The notes beneath the pieces are model-generated. The model was not told the DNA's origin. It saw only the letters and a program-made list of their open reading frames with translations, and made no database searches. Position numbers and translations under genes: made by a program. From contig JANQTO010000511.1 in the NCBI GenBank assembly GCA_030731685.1, positions 1 through 6,081 of the forward strand: a DNA stretch of 6,081 nt, in the 5' to 3' direction. Source of the DNA: Nonlabens sp. (GTDB lineage: Bacteria > Bacteroidota > Bacteroidia > Flavobacteriales > Flavobacteriaceae). Shown one piece after another: positions 1 to 5,878 of the stretch. How positions within the stretch are numbered: the first letter of the stretch is position 1; the number at the start of each line of letters is the position of its first letter.

Positions 1-1
1 G

Positions 2-187
2 GAGGCAGGTGATTATGTAGCGCTACAAAAGTTACCTAAAAATGCTTCTCCAGTACGTTTACATAATAGATGTAAGCTTACTGGTCGTCCTAGGGGCTAC
101 ATGAGACAATTTGGTATTTCTCGTGTTCTTTTTCGTGAAATGGCAAATAACGGTTTAATCCCAGGAGTTAAAAAAGCAAGTTGGTAA
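2..187 (+). CDS. rpsN: 30S ribosomal protein S14 (uS14), 3' end only
   Basis: This is the C-terminal 61 residues of uS14; the 5' end lies before the window. uS14 binds 16S rRNA in the head of the small subunit. The visible part contains the family core '[17 protein letters not shown]', followed by '[12 protein letters not shown]' and the classic C-terminus '[11 protein letters not shown]', ending in TAA. Only one cysteine is present, where zinc-binding uS14 proteins carry paired CxxC motifs, so this is the zinc-independent (C-minus) type. Bacteroidota uS14 is usually about 89 residues, so roughly a third is missing from view. The frame is open from base 2. It is followed after 18 nt by rpsH, the usual spc order. 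Confidence 0.97.
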   Translation, partial: EAGDYVALQKLPKNASPVRLHNRCKLTGRPRGYMRQFGISRVLFREMANNGLIPGVKKASW

Positions 188-205
188 CAGCTTAAAGATA
201 TTATT

Positions 206-604
206 ATGAATACAGATCCAATAGCAGATTATTTAACTAGACTTCGTAACGCTGTTCGTGCTAATCACAGAGTAGTTGAAATACCTGCGTCTAATTTAAA
301 AAAAGAAATTACCAAAATCCTTTTTGACCAAGGGTACATCTTAAGCTATAAGTTTGAGGAGCGCGATGCTCAAGATAACATTAAAATAGCTTTAAAGTAT
401 GACCGCGAGACTAAGGAGTCAGTCATTAAGGATATCCAACGTTTGTCTAAGCCTGGTTTGAGAAAGTATTCTAGTTCTAAGGAATTACCTAGAATTCTCA
501 ATGGTTTAGGTATCGCAATCATTTCTACTTCTATGGGTGTTATGACTGATAAGCAGGCGAGAAGAGAGAATGTTGGTGGAGAAGTACTTTGTTACGTTTA
601 TTAA
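206..604 (+). CDS. rpsH: 30S ribosomal protein S8 (uS8)
   Basis: uS8 is a primary 16S rRNA-binding protein that organises the central domain (platform) of the small subunit. At 132 residues it has normal family length. The N-terminus 'MNTDPIADYLTRLRNA' is the standard uS8 start and fixes the start codon. The C-terminal signature is complete at residues 102-130, including 'STSMGVMTDKQARREN' and 'GGEVLCYV'. It lies 18 nt after rpsN and 9 nt before rplF. In E. coli S8 represses the spc operon by binding mRNA near rplE; that target would lie upstream of this window, so regulation cannot be judged here. There is no Shine-Dalgarno sequence before the ATG, only A/T-rich bases. Confidence 0.98.
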   Translation: MNTDPIADYLTRLRNAVRANHRVVEIPASNLKKEITKILFDQGYILSYKFEERDAQDNIKIALKYDRETKESVIKDIQRLSKPGLRKYSSSKELPRILNGLGIAIISTSMGVMTDKQARRENVGGEVLCYVY

Positions 605-613
605 AAGATAGTT

Positions 614-1156
614 ATGTCTAGAATTGGAAAAAATCCCGTAGTAGTCCCAGCTGGTGTTACTGTAAAGATAGAAAGTAATCAAATACATGTTGAAGGTAAA
701 CTTGGTAAGCTTACTCAAGATTATGCTGATGTGTCGTTTGAAATGGAAGATGGTATTATTACTGTTGTTCGCCCAAGTGAGTCTAAAGACCACAGAGCAA
801 AGCACGGTTTATACAGAGCGTTGTTGCAAAACATGATTGTCGGTGTTACTGATGGTTGGACAAAAAGTTTAGAATTGGTCGGTGTGGGTTATCGTGCATC
901 TAATCAAGGTAATGTTCTCGATTTAGCTTTAGGTTTTTCTCATAATATTGTTTTGAGCATTGCCTCTGAAGTGCAGGTGGAGACAATATCTGAAAAGGGT
1001 AAGAATCCTGTGATTAAATTGACTTCATTTGATAAACAACTTGTGGGCCAGATTGCTGCGAAGATTAGAGGTTTTCGTCCGCCAGAACCTTATAAAGGTA
1101 AAGGTGTTAAGTTTGTGGGCGAAGTATTAAGAAGAAAAGCTGGTAAGTCAGCTTAA
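614..1156 (+). CDS. rplF: 50S ribosomal protein L6 (uL6)
   Basis: uL6 binds 23S rRNA near the factor-binding region at the base of the L7/L12 stalk. The 180-residue protein has the usual two tandem L6 domains, at about residues 11-82 and 90-165. The start 'MSRIGKNPVVVPAGV' is the family N-terminus. The linker 'LELVGVGYRA' and the signature 'RPPEPYKGKGVKF' (155-167) are intact, and the C-terminus is basic ('VLRRKAGKSA'). The gene ends in tandem TAA TAA. It starts 9 nt after rpsH and is followed by rplR after 12 nt, consistent with co-transcription. No truncation or unusual residues are seen. Confidence 0.98.
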   Translation: MSRIGKNPVVVPAGVTVKIESNQIHVEGKLGKLTQDYADVSFEMEDGIITVVRPSESKDHRAKHGLYRALLQNMIVGVTDGWTKSLELVGVGYRASNQGNVLDLALGFSHNIVLSIASEVQVETISEKGKNPVIKLTSFDKQLVGQIAAKIRGFRPPEPYKGKGVKFVGEVLRRKAGKSA

Positions 1157-1168
1157 TAAATATATATT

Positions 1169-1516
1169 ATGGCATTTTCAAAGTCAATTAGAAGACAAAA
1201 GATACGTGGAAGAATCAGAAAAAATATTTCTGGAACGGCATCACGCCCTCGTCTTTCGGTTTATAGAAGTAATAAAGAAATTTACGCTCAAGTTATCAAC
1301 GATGTTGACGGTGTAACAATTGCATCCGCTTCCTCGAGAGATTTGAAATCTACCGGTCCAAAGATGGATGCTGCTAAAGAAGTTGGTAAAGCTGTAGCCG
1401 TAAAGGCAATTGCTGCTGGTGTTGAAGCAGTTTCTTTTGACAGAGGAGGTTATTTATATCATGGTCGTGTTCTTTCCTTAGCGGAAGGTGCAAGAGAAGC
1501 AGGCCTTAATTTTTAA
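1169..1516 (+). CDS. rplR: 50S ribosomal protein L18 (uL18)
   Basis: uL18 binds 5S rRNA and helps dock it into the central protuberance of the large subunit. The product is 115 residues, the usual bacterial length. It has a basic N-terminal tail ('[13 protein letters not shown]', 8-20), the conserved stretch '[18 protein letters not shown]' (26-43), and the C-terminal motif '[12 protein letters not shown]' followed by '[10 protein letters not shown]'. The start is set by '[12 protein letters not shown]', with the ATG 12 nt after rplF. The upstream bases are almost pure A/T ('aataaatatatatt') with no Shine-Dalgarno sequence. rpsE follows after 14 nt. Confidence 0.98.
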   Translation: MAFSKSIRRQKIRGRIRKNISGTASRPRLSVYRSNKEIYAQVINDVDGVTIASASSRDLKSTGPKMDAAKEVGKAVAVKAIAAGVEAVSFDRGGYLYHGRVLSLAEGAREAGLNF

Positions 1517-1530
1517 ATTAGAACATTAAG

Positions 1531-2055
1531 ATGTATCAAAATTATAAAAACGTAGAAGTAGTGAAGCCTGGTGGTCTAGAGTTAAAGGATCGACTTGTAG
1601 GTGTTCAGCGTGTTACTAAAGTTACAAAAGGAGGTCGTGCATTCGGTTTTTCGGCAATAGTGGTTGTCGGTGATGAGTCTGGTGTTGTTGGTCATGGTTT
1701 AGGAAAGTCTAAAGACGTTTCTGAGGCAATTTCCAAGGCTGTTGAAGATGCTAAAAAGAATTTAGTACGCATCCCTATTCAAAATGGAACAATTCCACAC
1801 GAGCAAAAGGGTAAGTTCGGCGGGGCACGAATTTTGTTGATGCCAGCTGCTACTGGTACCGGAGTAATTGCTGGTGGTGCAATCCGTGCGGTTTTAGAGG
1901 CTGTTGGTGTTCACGATGTACTTTCAAAGAACCAAGGTTCTTCAAATCCACATAATGTGGTTAAGGCAACGTTTGATGCATTATTACAGCTTAGAAATGC
2001 TGCAACCATCGCATCACAAAGAGGCGTATCGCTAGATAAAGTTTTTAACGGATAA
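1531..2055 (+). CDS. rpsE: 30S ribosomal protein S5 (uS5)
   Basis: uS5 sits at the junction of head and body of the small subunit and affects decoding accuracy and mRNA entry. The 174-residue product has the N-terminal double-stranded-RNA-binding-like S5 domain (about 18-82) and the C-terminal domain (about 99-170). The loop '[13 protein letters not shown]' (28-40) matches the loop where spectinomycin resistance changes occur in E. coli S5; I see no deletion in it. The C-terminal core '[19 protein letters not shown]' (105-123) and '[13 protein letters not shown]' are intact. The start '[15 protein letters not shown]' leaves a short N-terminal extension before the domain. It is followed after 10 nt by rpmD. 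Confidence 0.98.
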   Translation: MYQNYKNVEVVKPGGLELKDRLVGVQRVTKVTKGGRAFGFSAIVVVGDESGVVGHGLGKSKDVSEAISKAVEDAKKNLVRIPIQNGTIPHEQKGKFGGARILLMPAATGTGVIAGGAIRAVLEAVGVHDVLSKNQGSSNPHNVVKATFDALLQLRNAATIASQRGVSLDKVFNG

Positions 2056-2065
2056 TATTGATATA

Positions 2066-2245
2066 ATGGCGAAGTTGCAGGTTAAAAAAGTAAAAAGTGC
2101 GATTAATAGAACGCAAAGACAAAAGAGAACTTTAGTTTCCTTAGGTTTGCACAAAATTAATCAAGTAGTAGAGCATGATGATACACTAGTTATTAGAGGT
2201 ATGATTGCTAAGGTTCAACATTTAGTTTCCGTAGAGGAAGCTTAA
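2066..2245 (+). CDS. rpmD: 50S ribosomal protein L30 (uL30)
   Basis: This 59-codon gene was read directly from the interval between rpsE and rplO. The translation starts 'MAKLQVKKVKSAINRTQRQK', continues 'RTLVSLGLHKINQVVEHDDT', and ends 'MIAKVQHLVSVEEA' before TAA. This is the compact uL30 ferredoxin-like fold. The hallmark 'LGLHKINQVVEH' corresponds to the family pattern LGLxKxNxxV, and 'GMIAKVQHLV' matches the conserved C-terminal strand. The length is normal for bacterial L30. uL30 binds 23S rRNA on the solvent side of the large subunit. Gaps are 10 nt upstream and 11 nt downstream, and the position between rpsE and rplO is the conserved one. Confidence 0.97.
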   Translation: MAKLQVKKVKSAINRTQRQKRTLVSLGLHKINQVVEHDDTLVIRGMIAKVQHLVSVEEA

Positions 2246-2256
2246 AAATATATACG

Positions 2257-2709
2257 ATGAGTTTAAATAACTTAAAACCGGCTGAAGGTTCTGTTAAGAA
2301 TTCAGCTAAAATTATAGGTCGCGGGCAAGGTTCTGGTAAAGGTGGTACTGCTACTAGAGGTCATAAAGGTGCAAAGTCACGTTCAGGCTATTCCAAGAAA
2401 ATTGGTTTCGAAGGTGGGCAAATGCCTTTACAAAGACGTGTGCCTAAGTTTGGTTTTACTAACATTAACCGTAAGGAGTATGCAGGTGTCAATCTAGACA
2501 CAATTCAAGAATATATTGATGCGGGTCGTTTAAGTGATGTAGTGACTCTTGAGAATTTAATAGAAGAAAGACTAGTAGGCAAAAAGGACCTTGTTAAAAT
2601 TATGGGTCGTGGTGAACTTAAGTCTAAGGTTACTATTAATGCTCATAAATTTACCGCAACAGCAAAGTCTGCAATAGAAGGTGCTGGTGGTCAGGTCCAA
2701 ACTGTTTAA
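2257..2709 (+). CDS. rplO: 50S ribosomal protein L15 (uL15)
   Basis: uL15 is a late-assembly large-subunit protein that reaches into 23S rRNA through a long basic, glycine-rich N-terminal arm. The 150-residue product shows that arm clearly ('GRGQGSGKGGTATRGHKG', 21-38), then 'GFEGGQMPLQRRVPKFGF' (50-67). The globular L15/L18e C-terminal domain contains 'KIMGRGELKSKVTINAHKFT' (114-133) and 'AIEGAGGQVQ'. The start 'MSLNNLKPAEGSVK' is typical of the family. It sits 11 nt after rpmD and 9 nt before secY, the conserved spc order. Confidence 0.98.
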   Translation: MSLNNLKPAEGSVKNSAKIIGRGQGSGKGGTATRGHKGAKSRSGYSKKIGFEGGQMPLQRRVPKFGFTNINRKEYAGVNLDTIQEYIDAGRLSDVVTLENLIEERLVGKKDLVKIMGRGELKSKVTINAHKFTATAKSAIEGAGGQVQTV

Positions 2710-2718
2710 TTCAACTCC

Positions 2719-4053
2719 ATGAAGCTTATAGAAACTATAAAGAATATTTGGAGAATTGATGAGCTACGTGAACGTATCATCATGACCTTTAGTTTATTGC
2801 TTGTTTTTAGATTTGGTGCACAAGTAACCATTCCTGGAATAGATAGCACAGCCTTGGCAGCGTTTTCGCAGAATTTTCAGGGTGGAGGTATAGGGTCTAT
2901 TTTAAATGCTTTTACTGGTGGTGCTTTCGCGAAAGCGTCTGTTTTTGCATTAGGTATTATGCCATATATTTCGGCCAGTATTGTTGTTCAACTCATGGGA
3001 ATTGCGGTTCCGTATCTTCAGAAATTACAAAAAGAAGGAGAATCTGGTAGGCGTAAGATAAATCAGATAACTAGATGGTTAACTATAGGTATTTGTCTTA
3101 TTCAAGCGCCAAGTTACTTGTTGAGCTTAGGTACATTGGGTGTTCCAGATGAGGCATATATTTGGGATAATCAAACAGTTTTTTTAATAGTTAATACATT
3201 CATTTTATTAACGGGTACTGTATTTGCCATGTGGTTAGGTGAGAAAATTACTGATAAGGGTATTGGAAATGGAATCTCGTTGCTCATAATGGTAGGAATT
3301 ATTGCAACACTTCCACAAGCATTTTTCCAAGAGCTTGTTACTCGAATCGAAGGTGCGGGTAGTTATTTTGTGATTCTTCTTGAAGTAATATTGTGGTTAG
3401 TCGTTATTCTTGGTTGTATTATGTTGGTTATGGCAGTACGTCAGATACCTGTGCAGTATGCAAGACGCACGGCAACTGGGGATTATGAAAAGAATCTTTC
3501 TGGTAACAGACAATTTTTACCTTTAAAGCTTAATGCCTCTGGTGTAATGCCGATTATTTTTGCACAAGCTATTATGTTTGTTCCTCAGGCCTTTGGTCAA
3601 CTAGATGCAGGCTGGGCGAAATCTATTGCAACGGCATTTCAGGATAACTTTGGCTTTTGGTACAACCTAGTCTTTGCGCTTCTCATTATTATTTTTACAT
3701 ATTTTTATACAGCCATAACTGTTCCTACAAATAAAATGGCTGAAGATTTAAAACGTAGTAATGGTTTTATACCTGGTGTTAGACCTGGTACGGAAACAGC
3801 AGAGTATCTTGACAAAATTATGTCACAAATTACATTGCCTGGCTCCATATTTTTGGCATTCGTTGCTATCATTCCAGCTTTTGTTAGTATGATGGGTGTA
3901 ACGCAGTCTTGGGCATTGTTCTTTGGTGGGACTTCGCTACTCATCATGGTAGGTGTTGCAATAGATACTATGCAACAAATTAACTCGTATCTTCTTAATC
4001 GTCATTATGATGGATTGATTAAGACAGGTAAGAATAGAAAAGCAGTAGCATAA
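2719..4053 (+). CDS. secY: preprotein translocase channel subunit SecY
   Basis: SecY forms the protein-conducting channel of the inner membrane with SecE and SecG; SecA and ribosomes dock on its cytosolic loops. The 444-residue product has ten predicted membrane segments at roughly 21-38, 72-94, 118-138, 152-173, 182-203, 215-240, 272-293, 311-335, 372-392 and 396-416. Landmarks are '[13 protein letters not shown]' in TM1, a glycine-rich plug region (55-68), '[16 protein letters not shown]' entering TM5, the TM6-7 loop 'QIPVQYARR', and the fifth cytosolic loop 'GFIPGVRPG' (349-357). R355 in that loop aligns with the essential R357 of E. coli SecY. The preceding '[11 protein letters not shown]' replaces the E. 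coli FNP-type sequence and is flavobacterial in style. The TAA stop shares its last base with the infA start. Confidence 0.98.
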   Translation: MKLIETIKNIWRIDELRERIIMTFSLLLVFRFGAQVTIPGIDSTALAAFSQNFQGGGIGSILNAFTGGAFAKASVFALGIMPYISASIVVQLMGIAVPYLQKLQKEGESGRRKINQITRWLTIGICLIQAPSYLLSLGTLGVPDEAYIWDNQTVFLIVNTFILLTGTVFAMWLGEKITDKGIGNGISLLIMVGIIATLPQAFFQELVTRIEGAGSYFVILLEVILWLVVILGCIMLVMAVRQIPVQYARRTATGDYEKNLSGNRQFLPLKLNASGVMPIIFAQAIMFVPQAFGQLDAGWAKSIATAFQDNFGFWYNLVFALLIIIFTYFYTAITVPTNKMAEDLKRSNGFIPGVRPGTETAEYLDKIMSQITLPGSIFLAFVAIIPAFVSMMGVTQSWALFFGGTSLLIMVGVAIDTMQQINSYLLNRHYDGLIKTGKNRKAVA

Positions 4054-4268
4054 TGGCTAAACAATCAGCAATTGAACAAGATGGTTCAATAATAGAAGCA
4101 TTATCTAATGCGATGTTTCGTGTAGAGTTAGAGAATGGACATGTAGTCACCGCGCATATTTCTGGTAAGATGCGTATGCACTATATAAAATTATTACCAG
4201 GAGATAAAGTTAAATTAGAAATGAGTCCTTACGATTTATCAAAAGCAAGGATCACCTATAGATACTAA
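4053..4268 (+). CDS. infA: translation initiation factor IF-1
   Basis: IF-1 binds the 30S A site during initiation and assists IF-2 and IF-3. The 71-residue product is a single S1-type OB fold: '[20 protein letters not shown]', then '[20 protein letters not shown]' and '[19 protein letters not shown]', ending 'SKARITYRY'. These match the family with no missing segment. Its ATG overlaps the secY stop codon by one base (TAATG), so translation is probably coupled to secY by termination-reinitiation. rpmJ begins only 2 nt after the stop. The absence of adk and map between secY and infA differs from the Bacillus order (secY-adk-map-infA). Confidence 0.98.
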   Translation: MAKQSAIEQDGSIIEALSNAMFRVELENGHVVTAHISGKMRMHYIKLLPGDKVKLEMSPYDLSKARITYRY

Positions 4269-4270
4269 TT

Positions 4271-4387
4271 ATGAAAGTTAGAACATCAGTTAAGAAAAGA
4301 AGTGCAGATTGCAAAATCGTAAGACGTAAAGGACGTCTTTATGTAATCAACAAAAAGAATCCAAAATTTAAACAAAGACAAGGTTAA
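4271..4387 (+). CDS. rpmJ: 50S ribosomal protein L36 (bL36), zinc-ligand-depleted form
   Basis: This 38-codon gene was read directly from the interval between infA and rpsM. The translation '[20 protein letters not shown]' followed by '[18 protein letters not shown]' aligns without gaps to E. coli L36, which is also 38 residues. bL36 is the smallest ribosomal protein and binds 23S rRNA in the large subunit. Of the four zinc ligands of the C-plus form (C11, C14, C27, H33), only C14 remains; the others are S11, N27 and F33, so this copy should not bind zinc in the canonical way. Gaps are 2 nt upstream and 3 nt downstream, suggesting tight coupling with infA and rpsM. Confidence 0.97.
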   Translation: MKVRTSVKKRSADCKIVRRKGRLYVINKKNPKFKQRQG

Positions 4388-4390
4388 GCT

Positions 4391-4765
4391 ATGGCTAGAA
4401 TTGCAGGGGTAGATATACCTAAGAACAAGAGAGGTGAGATTGCATTGACATATATCTATGGTATAGGACGCAGTCGTTCAAAAAAGATTCTAACTGATAC
4501 TGGTGTAGGTCTTGACAAAAAAGTTAATGAGTGGAATGATGATGAAATAGGTGCGATTCGTGCAGCTGTTGGTGACTTTACCATAGAAGGTGAGCTTAGA
4601 TCAGAGACTCAAATTAACATTAAACGTCTTATGGATATTGGCTGTTATCGTGGTATACGTCACAGAGCAGGTCTTCCATTGAGAGGTCAACGTACTAAAA
4701 ATAATTCGCGTACTAGAAAAGGTAAGCGTAAGACTGTTGCTAACAAGAAGAAGGCAACTAAATAA
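4391..4765 (+). CDS. rpsM: 30S ribosomal protein S13 (uS13)
   Basis: uS13 sits in the head of the small subunit, contacts the P-site tRNA through its C-terminal tail and forms bridges to the large subunit. The 124-residue product begins '[20 protein letters not shown]', the canonical N-terminus. '[14 protein letters not shown]' (21-34) begins the helix-two-turn-helix part, and the signature '[19 protein letters not shown]' (87-105) is intact, followed by a lysine-rich tail. It opens the alpha-operon part of the cluster. In E. coli the S4-binding pseudoknot lies just before rpsM, but here only 3 nt separate rpmJ and rpsM, so no leader can exist at this point. rpsK follows after 13 nt. Confidence 0.98.
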   Translation: MARIAGVDIPKNKRGEIALTYIYGIGRSRSKKILTDTGVGLDKKVNEWNDDEIGAIRAAVGDFTIEGELRSETQINIKRLMDIGCYRGIRHRAGLPLRGQRTKNNSRTRKGKRKTVANKKKATK

Positions 4766-4778
4766 ATAAGTAACTGAT

Positions 4779-5168
4779 ATGGCAAAGTCTAAAACAGTAG
4801 CAAAAAAACGTAGGGTAATAGTAGAATCAGTTGGTGAGGCGCATATTTCATCATCGTTCAATAATATCCTTGTATCGTTAACTAACAAAAAAGGAGAGGT
4901 AATCTCTTGGTCGTCTGCGGGAAAAATGGGGTTTCGCGGTTCAAAGAAGAACACTCCTTATGCGGCACAACTTGCGGCAGAAGATGCAACGAAGGTAGCT
5001 CACGAAGCTGGTCTTCGTAAAGTAAAGGTGTATGTTAAAGGGCCTGGTAATGGTCGCGAAAGCGCTATACGTAGCATTCATAATGCTGGTGTTGAAGTAA
5101 CTGAAATTGTTGATGTTACTCCTTTACCTCACAATGGGTGTCGCCCTCCAAAACGCAGAAGAGTATAA
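4779..5168 (+). CDS. rpsK: 30S ribosomal protein S11 (uS11)
   Basis: uS11 is a platform protein of the small subunit, near the mRNA exit channel and the 3' end of 16S rRNA. The 129-residue product has a short lysine-rich N-terminus ('[13 protein letters not shown]'). It continues with '[18 protein letters not shown]' (19-36), '[19 protein letters not shown]' (45-63), '[16 protein letters not shown]', and the diagnostic C-terminus '[18 protein letters not shown]' (112-129). Length and motifs are complete. It is separated from rpsD by 84 nt, the longest gap in the window, which holds a probable RNA structure. Confidence 0.98.
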   Translation: MAKSKTVAKKRRVIVESVGEAHISSSFNNILVSLTNKKGEVISWSSAGKMGFRGSKKNTPYAAQLAAEDATKVAHEAGLRKVKVYVKGPGNGRESAIRSIHNAGVEVTEIVDVTPLPHNGCRPPKRRRV

Positions 5169-5252
5169 TTAATTATTAATCACGAATGGTTATTAGGTTG
5201 TCGAAGGATATAGACCTGAATTCACAACACACTGTTCAATAAATTTTGTAAA
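5169..5252 (+). promoter_or_regulatory. candidate structured mRNA leader of rpsD (possible S4 autoregulatory site)
   Basis: This 84-nt gap sits in an operon whose other gaps are 20 nt or less. By hand it folds into one long interrupted hairpin. 5173-5177 pairs with 5238-5242 (UUAUU/AAUAA). 5184-5190 pairs with 5231-5237 (GAAUGGU/ACUGUUC, two G-U). 5197-5205 pairs with 5221-5228 (GUUGU, bulged C5202, GAA / UUC, ACAAC). The apical loop 5206-5220 could close further through GG/CC (5206-5207 with 5215-5216). The structure ends 10 nt before the rpsD ATG, close enough to affect initiation. S4 is a known autogenous repressor in E. coli and Bacillus, so an S4-responsive leader is a reasonable inference, not a demonstrated one. 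The same stretch contains an 18-codon frame at 5186-5242. Confidence 0.45.
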
Positions 5253-5858
5253 ATGGCAAGATATAGAGGTCCTAAGGCAAAAATTGCGAGAAGATTTAGA
5301 GAAGCAATTTTTGGCCCTAGTAAAGCACTGGAGAAGAAAAACTACCCTCCAGGTATGCACGGTAACGCAAGACGCCGTGGTAAAGAATCAGAATATGCTG
5401 TTCAGCTTAAAGAGAAGCAGAAAGCAAAATACACTTACGGTATTTTAGAACGCCAATTCAGGTTGATGTTTGAAAAAGCTACTAGAAGTTCGGGTATTAC
5501 AGGTGAAGTACTGTTACAGCTTTGTGAGTCACGTCTCGATAATGTTGTGTATCGCATGGGATTGTCTAACACACGTAGAGGAGCAAGACAACTTGTATCG
5601 CACAGGCACATTACTGTTAACGGTGGTATTGTAAATATACCTTCTTACCAACTGCTTCCAGGTGACATTGTCGCTGTGCGTGAAAAGTCAAAATCTTTGA
5701 CTACGGTTGAAAGTGCTGTAGCATCTTCTGATAGGGTTTATGACTTCATCACATTTAACAAATCTTCCTTGTCTGGAACTTTTGTATCTGTACCACAAAG
5801 ACTTCAAATTCCTGAAAATATCAAGGAACAGTTAATCGTCGAGTTGTACTCTAAATAA
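5253..5858 (+). CDS. rpsD: 30S ribosomal protein S4 (uS4)
   Basis: uS4 is a primary 16S rRNA-binding protein that nucleates assembly of the small-subunit body and lines the mRNA entry channel; in several bacteria it also represses its own mRNA. The 201-residue product has the N-terminal S4 domain ('[20 protein letters not shown]', then '[20 protein letters not shown]') and the S4 RNA-binding domain at about 92-155 ('[20 protein letters not shown]', '[19 protein letters not shown]', '[13 protein letters not shown]'). There is no cysteine cluster in the N-terminal region, so this is the zinc-free form. The start matches family N-termini. It ends in tandem TAA TAA and is followed after 20 nt by rpoA. 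Codons 3-5 repeat the octamer GATATAGA found in the leader loop. Confidence 0.98.
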   Translation: MARYRGPKAKIARRFREAIFGPSKALEKKNYPPGMHGNARRRGKESEYAVQLKEKQKAKYTYGILERQFRLMFEKATRSSGITGEVLLQLCESRLDNVVYRMGLSNTRRGARQLVSHRHITVNGGIVNIPSYQLLPGDIVAVREKSKSLTTVESAVASSDRVYDFITFNKSSLSGTFVSVPQRLQIPENIKEQLIVELYSK

Positions 5859-5878
5859 TAAACCAACAAAATAATCTT

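Noticed and set aside
506..805. Open frame on the minus strand across the rpsH-rplF junction (99 codons)
   Set aside because: It lies antisense to two complete, motif-rich ribosomal genes, has no recognisable domain and looks like low-complexity back-translation of their codons.
3705..3947. Open frame on the minus strand inside secY (80 codons)
   Set aside because: It lies entirely opposite conserved SecY cytosolic-loop and TM8-10 sequence; no family features and no regulatory context.
4325..4337. AAAG/CTTT inverted repeat around GACGT in rpmJ
   Set aside because: The stem is only 4-5 bp with a 5-nt loop inside conserved coding sequence and no T-tract; neither a terminator nor a plausible regulatory hairpin.
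4380..4383. AAGG 7 nt before the rpsM start, a possible weak Shine-Dalgarno sequence
   Set aside because: The four bases are the conserved Gln-Gly codons at the end of rpmJ, and no other gene in the window shows such a motif.
4601..4954. Open frame on the minus strand across rpsM and rpsK (117 codons)
   Set aside because: It is a shadow of two conserved genes; the residue pattern mirrors their lysine and arginine codons and no family is recognisable.
5240..5248. TAAATTTTG, resembling the Bacteroidota -7 promoter element TAnnTTTG, just before rpsD
   Set aside because: There is one base too many between TA and TTTG, no TTG or TTTG box at the needed distance upstream, and transcription would start at or inside the rpsD start codon. 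It is better explained as the 3' side of the leader hairpin plus A/T-rich sequence.
5859..5878. Possible terminator or promoter between rpsD and rpoA
   Set aside because: The 20-nt gap is A-rich without a hairpin, T-tract or promoter boxes; it looks like an ordinary A-rich translation leader.
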